From: Proales similis
Taxonomy: Eukaryota; Rotifera; Eurotatoria; Ploima; Proalidae
DNA length: 64,000 nucleotides
Direction: 5' to 3'
NCBI GenBank assembly: GCA_019059635.1
Contig: JAGVRJ010000002.1
Coordinates: 3,038,001-3,102,000 of the forward strand
The notes beneath the pieces are model-generated. The model searched no databases. It saw nothing but the letters and a program-made list of their open reading frames with translations, and was not told the DNA's origin. Of the stretch, positions 42,769 through 54,100 are shown piece after piece. The translations under genes were made by a program, and so were the position numbers. Positions within the stretch are counted from its first letter, which is position 1, and the number at the start of each line of letters is the position of its first letter.

Positions 42769-45235
42769 ATGACCGCTGTGGACGAAGGGCATCGGCTAAT
42801 CGAAGCAGTGGCAAAGCTTTTGGACGAATACGATCCCAGCCTCTCGCCCTTGCCGATCATTCAACAAGTTCAGCAACAAAAGGTTCCACTCTTAATTTCC
42901 TCTCCAGCTCTGTTGGCCTGACTGTAACGTTCAAAATATTGAACCAAAGACTCTCGAACCTGACGCGCTCAAATTCGTCATGGACCTATTCTACGGATGC
43001 TGCGATAACCTGCAAATCCTGAGCACTGTTGTCGACGGCTATTTTGCCAAAGAAGGCCAAAACCAGCTGCGTTCTTATCGAAGTCTCTTTCTTGGTCAGT
43101 TGCTTTCATTTCATTTTATTCCGTTTTGTGTCTCTGACTGAACGCGTTTCATCGCCAGTCGTCACCTATCTTCTGGTCTATAGAGCTCAATATGCCGGCA
43201 TTGAAGAGTTGTATTCATTGTGCCTACTCGAATCGGCCTATCGGACACATCACTTTTTGAAGCATGCGTTCGATCAGAAAAACGTTCTCACTTGGATCAG
43301 AGATTCGTGGTCAACTCAGCTCGATCCAGAGTTTGTCAGACACGAGCTGGTCGAGCCATTTGAAAGGTTTTCATTCATTTAATTCGCCAACGCCAGTGCA
43401 TTCGGCTCAGCTTTTCTTAAAAATCTTTTTCACGCCCCGCACAGACTGAGGCCTGAACTCGAAACTCTTCAATCTTATTTCGAACGGCAACTGTTTCAAA
43501 ACAAACCAAGTCGAAAAGGAGCCCAAGTGACCAAGCCAGAGCCGTTTAATCTGACCAGGCCGGCTGCGAAAAAGATTCTCGTTCCGGAAAAGGTCTGCCT
43601 TGTGCACTCGCTCATCTGAAATTCATGTCACGTCTAATTGTGCCTTTATTGGATCATCAAGCTCGTCAAACCGGAACTCTACAAACGCCGCGAATACAAT
43701 AGAGCGGAAACGGCTGTTCAAAGCAAACCAATCGTAACACAACTTGGATCAACCGTTCGAAAAGCTCGCCTCACGAATGTTGCATCTAAGATTCGAACGA
43801 AACCGACAGAGCGACGAACGGTGCGCAAAAGTCAATCGATGGTCGACGTGAAGCAGGAAAAGGTGAGCAGAGAGCCGGAATACAAAGTTCCTGAGTTCAA
43901 GGCGCAGCCGTTCAATTATGTCGAGGTGAGCACTAATAGCGTGATTAATATTCAAAATTTGAAAACATTGTCGCTTAGAATGAGAGAGAGCCGGTGAAAC
44001 TGAACACAGCCGCCATTCTCAAGGACGAGTTCATCATTAAGCGTCAAATGGACGAAATGATAGGCAAACTGTCTCAGCTCGAGAGCGGAGAGGGCAACGC
44101 AAGTGAATTCCTCAGATGGCAGGCCGAAATGAAAGCCAACGACGAGCGGCAGAAGCTGCTCGAATTCGAACGCAAGAAGCTCGAAGCGAAAATAAGCCAC
44201 GAGGAGGCGAAGATCGCCAGAGAACGGGTGCAAGAGTCAAAGAGGGAAAGAGTTAAGCAGATGCAAGAGGAGACTGGTCGTCTGCTTGAGAAGCTCACAG
44301 AAAAGAAGAAGGAGAACGAGGAGAAGAACGCCTCTCTAGTGAAGCAAATAATCGAGAACGAACGAAACGTGAAATTGATTAAAATGCAGTTGGAGAGCAA
44401 GAGAAAAGACGAGGCGCGTCTTGTTAAGCAAGAGTCAAAAGCGGCCATCGAAGCAGCCCTAAAACAGGTCAGCTGCTCATTTATTCCTTTATTTTTTATT
44501 TCCAGGCATTGACTTATTGATCGGGCGAATTTAGGTCGAGGAAGAAATGCTGAAAAAGATCGAGCTCATCCAGCAAATAAAGGCGGCCGAGTCGCTTCCG
44601 GCCAATCGAAATAAACTGGTCGATTTGACAAGTACAGCTCAGCACGGCCTCCTATCCGAAATGTCAATAGTCGAGCTCAAAGAGCGTCTCGAACTGCTCA
44701 GACAAGAACAAGAGGAAGTGCTCAAGTCGCGCCGGGCAGAAATTATCAACAACAAAGCTCAGAGAAACGAGCAGCTTGTTGAGAAATTGTATTATATAAA
44801 TCGATTCCGAAACGAGAGCGTAAAGGCGGACAGAGAGCGAAGAGAAAAGTAAACGATTCATTTGAGACCAAGACGATCAAATTGTATGATTCACGCTCTC
44901 TTTCTGATTGTTTAATTCTGGACAGAAAAGCGGACAGTGGCCGTGATCTAACGTCTGTCAAAAGCGATTCCAGTCTTCTCGAACTGCAGCAAAAGCTCGG
45001 TCGGCTAAGAGAGAAGAACGAGCGCACCAAGCAAGAGATGAAACCTGTCGACGAAAAGGCGGCCCGAAAAGAGTTCAGTTTGTACGCCCGGCAGCGAGTG
45101 AGTACAAGTGGGCCACTTTCTCTTTGGCATCGTTTAAATAATCGCATCGCATAGGAAAGTATGGAAAAGAATCGTTTCAAGGAAGTTGAAACAACTCGTG
45201 AGCGTCCATTTCGCTCAGTGAGAGTCAACTACTGA
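42769..45235 (+). CDS. CFAP99: Cilia- and flagella-associated protein 99
   Basis: Nine exons: 42769-42882, 42950-43094, 43159-43366, 43445-43592, 43662-43925, 43979-44467, 44535-44848, 44926-45097 and 45155-45235. They give 644 aa. The N-terminal helical region (MDLFYGCCDNLQILSTVVDGYF, LLVYRAQYAGIEELYSL) leads to the family block KPEPFNLTRPAAKKILVPE. From about residue 330 the chain is a long charged coiled coil (KLEAKISHEEAKIARERVQE and on). The match to CFAP99 is by domain order and the PFNLT block. CFAP99 is an axonemal protein conserved in organisms with motile cilia. Its presence next to TTLL11 and WASHC2 has no obvious operonic meaning. Introns are 53-78 bases. Confidence 0.88.
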
Positions 45236-47591
45236 GGAGAAGAGCGAAAAAGAAGAAAAGGCAGAAGCCCGGAGTCTGCTCACTCTTATTGCTTGGAATA
45301 AACGCAGTGATTGGCTGAGAAATAGCTGCCGAATTAGGATTGGCTCAGTTTGCGTTCTAGAGAGAGGGCTAATTAGAAGGCAGATTAGAGAATCAGAAAG
45401 CAGACTGGGTGTTGAACGGAATAGGCGAACAATAATAATAATTGTAAAGAGGAGAGAACGAAAGCCATTCAGGCAGTCAGACAGCGCTATTCATCCACGG
45501 GTGTTATTTAGGAGAATTTTATGCAAATTAGAGCAAATTCCGCAGCTATTCCATGATAAGAGGATATTAATAGAGGCGATTGATGGCCAAAGCGTGGGAC
45601 ATAGTTGACGGTCATTAGGCGATTCAACTGTTGCATAAGACGAGAGTTTGCATGACGAGCTGTCGATGAGGCGTCGCTCTCCTCTGTCGCCTTCGCTCGC
45701 GTTTTTTCTATCGCCAAGACGCTGCGTATAGAAATTTTTTATTCAACACGCAAATCTGAATTTAATTGAAGTTATAAAAAATGAATCAATTTGCTCTGAC
45801 TCTCGTCAAACATTTCCATATTGAGCATCAGCACCAGCAGCAACAACAACAACAACGATGATGAGGAAAATGATGTTTACCTGGCCAACACACGCATGCA
45901 CGCAAGACAATAAGGCGAGAATGAGGTCATTATTGTGATCGTAATCGAGTTCTGTCTTTGTTCAGTCTTTGAGTGAGCGTGTCTTTGTTGGTAAAAACTA
46001 TCATCATCTTTTCAACCTCATGATTTGCTCTTTGGCCTTAAAACCCCACACTCACTTCTCAGGTTCTCGGTCCCTATTTAAGCTATTCGATACGGCATTC
46101 AGCTCAGTGGCTCGCTCGGGGCAACCTTTTTCATTTTAATTGCTACCTTCCTTTCGGACGAGTAGAGTGAGATGTCCGTTCGGCGCGGCTCTTCTCTTAT
46201 TCTATCTTTGCCTTTTCAATTTTGTCCTTGGCCAATTCTCTTTGCGGCATGAATGAGCAACTCTACGTAATCGTGTTCAAAGTGATCACAAACTGTGGCT
46301 CAGTATGGAAATAATCGGCTCAATCAATGTCTTGCTCGCTCAATGATTTAGAACACAAGAAGGCAATCAAGAAAAGTGGTCAGAACAAGGAGGGAACAAA
46401 GGTCTGCTGAGACCACGATTTTCACCATTTCACTTAGAAGCCGGCCCCTCGGCCAGCAAGCGCGTTTGATCATTTGTATTTATTTATTCGAGCAGAAGCG
46501 ATGAGATTCATGAAGGCGTGAGCGGCCCAATTAAATTAGGGCACTCGATTAGGATTGACGATAAATACGCTCGTGCGTCGAGAGACGTTCGGTGTCAAGC
46601 TAGCGAGTGGCAGGCGGCAGGCTTTATGAAATGTGCGCCTCTTTAAGCCATTCTATCATTCATTCGCACAACGACCGTCTTTAAATAAACATTTATCTCC
46701 ATTGCGCGCCCATCTACCACTCGTTCCAGTCTATTCTTCAAAACAGTGTATCTGTTTGCCATGGGCCAACACGAGCTGCGCCCCACTCTCTTTGCTCAGC
46801 TAATTTGTTTACGAGCTCACTCGACGCCTATTGCAACCGGGCGCACTATCAGCACGAACGTTAATCATTCTTCCTTATTTATCGCCAATTGCTGCCCAAT
46901 CGCTGCCACGCTAAACGCGGCGGCCATCCAAGTGTTTATCGAATACTTCATTCGCTTGGCGCCGGCCTTCTTGCAAAGCTTTCCGACCAAGCCGTAAACA
47001 AATACTCGATTAATAGCACCGGCGATTAGGTTATGCAAATCATTTATAAACTCAGAGAGCGCTCTCTACTGCCGTTCAAGAGCATCTGTGCGAGCAGCTT
47101 GAGGAAGATGAGCGCATGCAGCAACAGCAAATGGAAACACATCAGCAGCAGCAGCAAGAGCCAAACAGCAAATTGCAATTTGATTTAAGACCTCTAGACC
47201 ATATGATGGGCCCAGAAAAGTTACAATTAATTATATTTGATGTATAGTGGGCGTCCAATTAATAATTTCAATTCGTATCGTAAGCTGTCATTTAGGCCGC
47301 TTGCCCTAACTCTCTCTCCAAAGCGCTTAATTTTACTCGTCCAAGCTAAGCTCTGTTCGTCTAAGAAATGTGTCACCAATTATTTGCGCCTTTCTCAGCA
47401 ATTTGTTGTTGCTGTCGTTGTTTGCTTTATTGACGTCTCGACACGGTCATCCAATCAGCTAATCCATTTTATTCGCTGCCGGGCGCAGCCAATCAGATCG
47501 ACGCAAGCTCACTTTAAGATCCATTCGATCGGCCTGCTCATCTCATCGACTCATTTGTGACTCTCATTTGTAAATTTGTTCTCACTTTAGA
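45236..47591. other. 2.36-kb non-coding region upstream of the NKX6-type gene
   Basis: No supported coding frame. CAR trinucleotide tracts occur at 45831-45857 and 47128-47160. Runs with TAATTA-like homeodomain-site cores (for example near 46530-46560 and 47225-47265) are frequent. A developmental enhancer role is plausible by position only. Confidence 0.5.
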
Positions 47592-48619
47592 ATGTTTGGC
47601 GACCATCATCATTATCAATTCTACAATCATTTGGCTCCTGTGTCCAACTACTACGCCAGTCGAAACATGATGGCCTCGGTGCCGCTGGAAAAGAACGTCG
47701 TAAACTGCGCCGCGTCAGTCACTCAGTGCTCGCCGCAGGCAGCAGTTGGCGCCAATCCTTTTGGCGCCGATCGCAGCGTTTACTCAAGCGCTCAAAAAGA
47801 ATACTCGGCTTTGACCAGAATGGAAGAGACAAACAGCCCGGGCGACTTGAACTTTCCTGCCTACGACAATATGCTTATAAATCGATCGCCCTCGCTGAAT
47901 TTCAGCTTCGGCACCAACTTCAGTCAAACGGCGGCCGGTTGCTATTTTAGCGCAGCAGCCGTGGCAGCAGCAGCTGCAGCGGCCGCATCCAACAGCACGT
48001 CGCCCAATCACAGCTCGAGTCCTTATGCTCAAGCCAAAAACGGTTACTCGCCCGAGCACGGCATCAGATACACGCTAAATAGCCAAATGAGCTCTCAGGT
48101 GCCTGACAGCCAGCTCTCATTGACACCCACTTCGTCGACCTCCGCTTGTTCAGTAACGTCTTCGTGTGGAATGCCCAAGCAAGACGAGTCCATGAAGCAT
48201 TCCTCGCGCAGTGAAAAGTCTGAGAAAATGCCCTCGTGGTCGACAGGCGACTCGGCTGCCCTTAGGGGCCTCAAGGAGACTCATGTGGAAAAGAAAGGTA
48301 CAATTTTGACTCTTGTTCTCGCCCTCTTCGTCATCTAATCAATCGCCGATCAGATCGAGTAAAGAAAAACACTCGGCCTACGTTCACCGGACAGCAGATA
48401 TACGCGTTGGAAAAAATGTTCGAACAAACCAAGTATTTGGCCGGACCAGAGCGGGCTCGGCTCTCCTACTCGCTCGGAATGAGCGAAGGTCAAGTGAAAG
48501 TAAGAGAAATAAAGACGCAATCTTGTGGCATATGTCACCAATTTACTTTCAAGGTCTGGTTTCAAAATAGACGAACCAAGTGGCGCAAAAAGAACAATGG
48601 CGGCTCAGAGCGACGCTGA
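47592..48619 (+). CDS. NKX6: NK6-class homeobox transcription factor
   Basis: Three exons, 47592-48297, 48354-48499 and 48554-48619, give 305 aa. The N-terminal 235 residues are Ser/Asn-rich with an alanine run ([13 protein letters not shown]) near residue 125. The homeodomain starts around residue 240 with [20 protein letters not shown] and continues [20 protein letters not shown] to [10 protein letters not shown]. The [20 protein letters not shown] and GQVKVWF blocks are diagnostic of Nkx6/HGTX. An intron splits the third helix between QVK and VWF. The protein stops 11 residues after KWRKK, so the acidic C-terminal NK6 domain of vertebrates is missing. I also see no clear eh1 repressor motif. 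Family role: neural and pancreatic cell-fate repressor. The start lies one base after CTCACTTTAG. Confidence 0.95.
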
Positions 48620-48762
48620 TCACATTCAAGCCTCGCACACACAATACAAAAGCTAACCGAACACCGCCGCTCCGTGGACAAAGATTCAAGCTGACGAGCT
48701 ATTCTTTTCTCAAGCATTTTATATTTTCTCTTGTTTGATTGTACACGTTGTAAATGTTCATT
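48620..48762. other. Short 3' region between convergent NKX6 and HDHD3-like genes
   Basis: 143 bases between the two stop codons; no gene. It must hold both poly(A) sites or they overlap the opposite gene. Confidence 0.5.
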
Positions 48763-49631
48763 TCAGACCCTTTCAAGTATTTCGTTTAAGTTATGGATGC
48801 GTTCATCCTTGTTGTCTAGTTTAAAACCAGCGCCACTCGCTGAGCCATCAAACGGATCGAATAAAAGCGCCCTGAAGCCGGCACACTTGGCCGCCACGTA
48901 GTCTTTCTCGAAGCTATCGCCCACATGAGTAATTGAGCTTTTGGTGGTGAGGCCGCTCTTCTTGAACGCCTCGTCGAACACCACCTTGTCTGGCTTGCAG
49001 TGTCCGTCCACATCACTCGGAATGATGACGAAATCGAAATAGTCCAAGATGTTCAAGTTTTTCATCACCATCGTCAGACGCTTGTCAAAGTTAGAAATCA
49101 CGCCGAGAGCGAACCGACGCTGCCTTAATTGTGTCAAAATCTGATCGCAGTTCTCGTGCTTGCTCCAGTTCTGTGCGCCGGCAAAACCGTCGTAAATGGC
49201 CTCGAACAGCTCGTTGAATTGTGATTCATGAATAAACGGCCTCTTCTGGCATAGATGCTCTTCTTCGAACACTCCTCTCACCAGTTTCCTCCACCAGAGC
49301 CGTTCGTCAGAGAAGCCTATCGGTTCGAAATGAAGCTCGCAGACACTAGGGTTGAATTTCGATCTGATTTAGGGTACCTTGTCTCAGCCCGTAGCCGGGA
49401 TAGAGCTGATCTTGACGTTGGAACAACGATCTGAACATCTTATTTGCGCGCGTCTCGTCCAAATCCAAGCCAAACCTTCATCCACACACAATCAGGCGCG
49501 CATAAGACCAGAGCTGGACTCCAAGTCAGTAGTTGATCAATTTACTTTTTGGCGTACGAACAATAGATGGCGCCCGGCGAGCTCTTCACTCTTATGAGAG
49601 TGTTTGTTATGTCAAAAGTGACGCACCTCAT
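48763..49631 (-). CDS. HDHD3: HAD-like hydrolase, HDHD3 type
   Basis: Three exons, 49631-49546, 49475-49378 and 49316-48763, give 245 aa; human HDHD3 is 251. Motif I at the N-terminus reads FDITNTL, the cap region has LYPGYGL and ERLWWRKLV, motif II is VISNFDKRL, motif III Lys is in GHCKPDKVVF, and motif IV is HVGDSFEKDY. The first Asp of motif I is kept but the usual second Asp (DxD) is Thr. As I recall, the human protein also deviates at this position, so phosphatase activity is uncertain. Introns two and one are 61 and 70 bases, and the splices restore the family alignment. Confidence 0.9.
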
Positions 49632-51187
49632 TGTCGGCTTTTGTGACACTCGAATTAGAAGGCAGGAGCGGGCTGGGCCACGATAAATAGAATTCAAGCA
49701 CGATTTGTTCACATTCACGTTCTTCAACAGCCCCCCTGCCGCAGAACGGCGCTTTGTTTTTGTCCTTTTATCAAAGAGGAGTAATAGATCTACTTGTTAG
49801 AAACCGAACAACAACCAAAACAACTCGCGACGTAAGAATTCAGTTGAAATCAACGTCACTCGGCTCTCCCAGATCTACTCTTGCAGCTGATCGAGCCCCA
49901 TCGCTATTCATTCACTGCTCGCTGCATTATTATTTATTCTCTCAGTCTCATTCTCTTTAAGCTTCAAGTTTTCTTCATCGCAAATTCCTGCTCCTGTCTA
50001 CAAATGTTTGCCATTTGCTCTAAAGCCTTCCCACAGACCATGAGTCATGGCTACATTTTGTTTATGCGCAATTTGGCGTCGCTGAAGCAGACTTTCTCTC
50101 TCCTCTCTCTTTCGATTCACAAGCTGTTGCTTGCCAGCACTCAGTTGGTATATTAGAAACAAATATTAAATTTGCAACGCACATGACGAGCGACTTTTTC
50201 CGCTGATTAAAGCAAGCGCGCCCTCAAGACTGTTCGATTTTAATGCAAGAAACAAAGAGAGAGAGAGAGAGTGAGAAAAAGGGAGAGCATTGGAGTAACA
50301 CGAGAGAAAGGTTGGAGCTTTTTCAAAGAACAGGTTCTTGCCGACTAGAGTAGTCTCAAGTGAAATGTGTTTTGCGACTGACTGCGAGTAATCTAACTGC
50401 CTGTGCATATTCGAGTCAAAGACTATTTGAAATCGGCATTTAAACCGAATCGCATAATTAAGCAATTCAGGCAGATCGCTAGAATGCATGCACGCCCGTA
50501 TGTCTCGTATGTTTTGCGATTAACATGGTTGATGTCGACTAGAGCAAGGCGAATGGTTAAAATTAGACGACGACGGCGAGCTAGAACATAAAGCAAACGA
50601 TGGTAAGAGCAAGTAAGCACATTATGCCGAATGTGACGTAGTCGACTGACGAGGCCCGAGTGAGTTGTCGCATTAATCATAGTCTCGTACTCCACCATTT
50701 GCATTCAGTGCCGAAGATCTTATCGGCGCCAAACAACAATCACAAGTTTTGGTTCGTCGCAAACTATCTATGCGGCCAAGTCATTCTCTTTTTGGCATTG
50801 GAATGCAGCCGGTTCAGGCTCATTGTCAATCAAACGAGCGCGTCGAGGCCTTGCTCATTCGCTCGCTGGCACACAAGCTCGACTGCCGGCAAGTTCCAAT
50901 TTGCAAGTCTTTCGATTGCCAATGCAAGAATAAATATGAGCGAATTATGAACAAATTCATAATTTGTTTCATCATCATCATCATCATCGTCGTCGTCTTG
51001 CCTGATTTATCGATTTTACAGCGCCTGTAACGCAGCATCATGACAGGCAATAATCGAAACGCGCTCTGGGTCGGGCGCACAAACAAGAAAATCTGCCTCA
51101 ACTCGAAGCGTTCGATTTCATCTCCTTGTTCATGTTTGCCTTCAAGGTTTTTTTAGATCGGAGGAGCGAAAGTCGCTTTCAGCTAAA
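49632..51187. other. 1.55-kb divergent intergenic region of HDHD3-like and dynamin
   Basis: No coding frame is supported. It holds a GA microsatellite (50253-50273) and ends in TTTTTTTAG and CGCTTTCAG acceptor-like sites 35 and 5 bases before the dynamin start. A 5' UTR exon of dynamin may lie here. Confidence 0.5.
50253..50273 (+). repeat. (GA)n microsatellite
   Basis: AAAGAGAGAGAGAGAGAGTG-type run. Confidence 0.8.
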
Positions 51188-54100
51188 ATGGCCGGCAACA
51201 TGGGTATGGAACGGTTGATTCCGATCGTGAACATGTTGCAGGACGCGTTCGCGTCCATGGGTACTGCAGTTCAAATCGATTTGCCCCAAATCGCGGTTGT
51301 GGGCAGTCAGAGCGCCGGAAAGTCGAGCGTATTGGAGAACTTTGTGGGCCGCGACTTTTTGCCAAGAGGATCGGGTATCGTCACTCGACGACCACTTGTT
51401 CTTCAGCTCTTGAACTACCAGGGCCAGGAGTATGCGGAATTTCTGCACGCCAAAGGAAAGAAGTTCTTCGACTTTGACCAAGTGCGACGAGAGATAGAAG
51501 AAGAGACCGACCGAGCGACAGGCAAGAACAAAGGAATTTCACCGGTTCCCATCAACTTGAGAGTTTTCTCGCCGAACGTTCTCAACCTCACACTCATCGA
51601 TCTGCCGGGCATGACCAAAGTTCCAGTCGGAGACCAGCCGGCCGACATTGAGTTTCAGATCCGCAACATGATCATGGAGTTTATCACCCGGGACAACTGT
51701 CTGATCCTGGCTGTCTCTCCGGCCAACTCAGATTTAGCCAACTCGGACGCGTTGAAGCTGGCTCGTGAAGTAGACCCGTCTGGCTTGAGAACAATCGGTG
51801 TAATCACCAAACTCGATCTCATGGACGACGGAACTGACGCGCGCGATATTCTGGAGAACCGCCTCTTGCCGTTGAGACGTGGCTACATCGGTGTAGTAAA
51901 TCGTTCGCAAAGAGACATTGACGGTCGCAAAGACATCAAGGCGGCGCTCATGGCCGAGCGTCAGTTTTTCCTTTCGCATCCGGCCTATCGTCACATGGCC
52001 GATCGGATGGGCACCAGCTTCCTGCAAAAAACCCTCAACCAGCAGCTTACAAACCACATCCGCGAGACACTGCCCGCACTGCGAGCCAAGCTTCAAAGTC
52101 AACTAATCACGCTGGAGAAAGAGGTGGCCGAGTACAAGAACTTTTCGCCTGACGACCCGAGCAAGAAGACTAAAGCGCTGCTCACTATGCTTCAAGAGGT
52201 GGCCAAAGACTTTGAGAAGTCAATATCCGGCTCTGATTCGAACGAAGTGAACACCAAAGAGTTGTCGGGGGGCGCTCGTATAAACCGCATCTTCACCGAA
52301 CGCTTTCCTTTCGAGCTAGTCAAGATGGAGTTCGACGAGAAAGAGCTGCGCCGCGAGATCACTTATGCAATCAAGAACACGCACGGTATTCGAAGCGGCC
52401 TCTTCACGCCTGACATTGCATTCGAAGCGATCGTTAAAATGCAAATCGGCCAGCTCACTGAGCCAATGATCAAGTGCGTTGACATGGTCGTCACCGAACT
52501 CGCCAATCTTGTTCACAAGCTAACTGACAAGGTAAGAGCAGCAACTTTATGTTGTTCCAGTCTAGCCTCGCTCCTCATATTATATGCATTAATTTCACTC
52601 TCTTTGTCTCTCTCTCTCTCTGCATCCCTTCATCCTGTGCCCATAAAAGCCCAAGGTAAACAAGGCTCCGTCCTTATTTTAACCGCACATTTGCTCTCAC
52701 TTACACTCGTTCTTTCTATCGCACGCTCAAAGAAGCAAAACAAAAAAAAAAGGGAAACCACCCTTGTTTTTGTATAATTTACAACTTTCGTGTTGATCTG
52801 CTCTCTGTTTTAATTACTTGGCTCCATCTGCTTCATTAAAAAAAAAAACGAAACTAAAAGAAAAGCAATTGGAACCGGTGTAAAAGAGCCCAAACTAATT
52901 CGATTTAATTTGACTAGATGTCGAGATATCCGCGTCTACGAGAAGAAATCGAACGAATCATAAGCACTCAAGTGCGCGAAAAAGAGCAAATATGCAAAGA
53001 GCATCTTTCCCTGTTCACCCAGATTCAGCTCGCCTACATCAACACGAACCACGAGGATTTCATCGGATTTGCCAAGTAATTGAAAAAGACGAAAGCATGA
53101 CGAGTTGAAGCATGAATAACGTGAAAAATTCGAAAAGCGCCCAGAACCAAGCCAACAACATGGAGTCAAAGCGAAAGGCTACCAATCAGGTATGAGAGCA
53201 GCGCATTGCCACTCGATATCTAATAAGGCTTGTGTGAACAGCTCACTTGACTGTGCTATTCGTTTTAATTTTTCTAAAACACTCACTGTTCACAGACCTC
53301 TTATTTATCCACGATCGGCTTTTATTTTTGACTAATCTATCTTCTTGTTCTCTTCCTCCAACTCTCACTGTCTCATCTGACGAACAGAGCGGCTTCCAGG
53401 TACATTCTCCTATTTTCGTAGTTTCTTTATTTGTTTAGTTTCTCTATTTGATTTCCGATCTCACTTGATCGCACTTATGTTGTGATTGTGCTGGTCCGAT
53501 GCAGAGACTTTTAATCGAGCATTAGAATTCTCTGCATCCAAGAATATTCGAATTTCTCCAGTCTAAATTGAGTACGCTACAGACCAAACTCATGATCCAC
53601 AGCTTTGCACCTTTTGCTCTGACTAACCCTCTCTCTCTGTCTCTCTTTAACTGTCTGGATCTTGTCCACCTGCCCCTTGCGTCCAGGGTACAAAAGAAGT
53701 AAACGATCGTTAACTTTGCCATAAAAGGCTGCTCCTAATCAAGCTCTGGATCAAAGAGAAAATCAGCGCGCTCAAGATTAACAAATTTTTTTTTAAATTA
53801 AAAGACAAAGCAATTGAATTAATTTATGCAATTTGTTTGTAATTGCTTGCTATTAGCTGATCCGCAAAGGCTACATGGGCTTGCACAGCGGCGTCAGCAT
53901 AATGAAAGGAGGCTCCAAGGACTTTTGGTTTGTGCTTACAACAGAAAGCTTGTCCTGGTACCGAGACGAGGACGAAAAGGAGAAAAAGTACATGTTGCCA
54001 CTGGACGGTCTCAAGATCCGCGATCTCGAGTCGGGCCTCTTTTCCAAGCGTCATTCGTTCGCTCTCTTCAGCGTCGACGGAAAGTAAGCACAGTTCGTTG

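Noticed and set aside
44074-45228. Long minus-strand frames opposite CFAP99
   Set aside because: They are antisense of a Lys/Glu-rich coiled coil, which commonly leaves Phe/Ser/Leu-rich open frames.
53388-53698. Treating the dynamin microexons as plain intron sequence
   Set aside because: Both have canonical borders, are 12 bases and in phase, and fit the known alternative insert position. They are kept as probable exons, though RNA support is needed.
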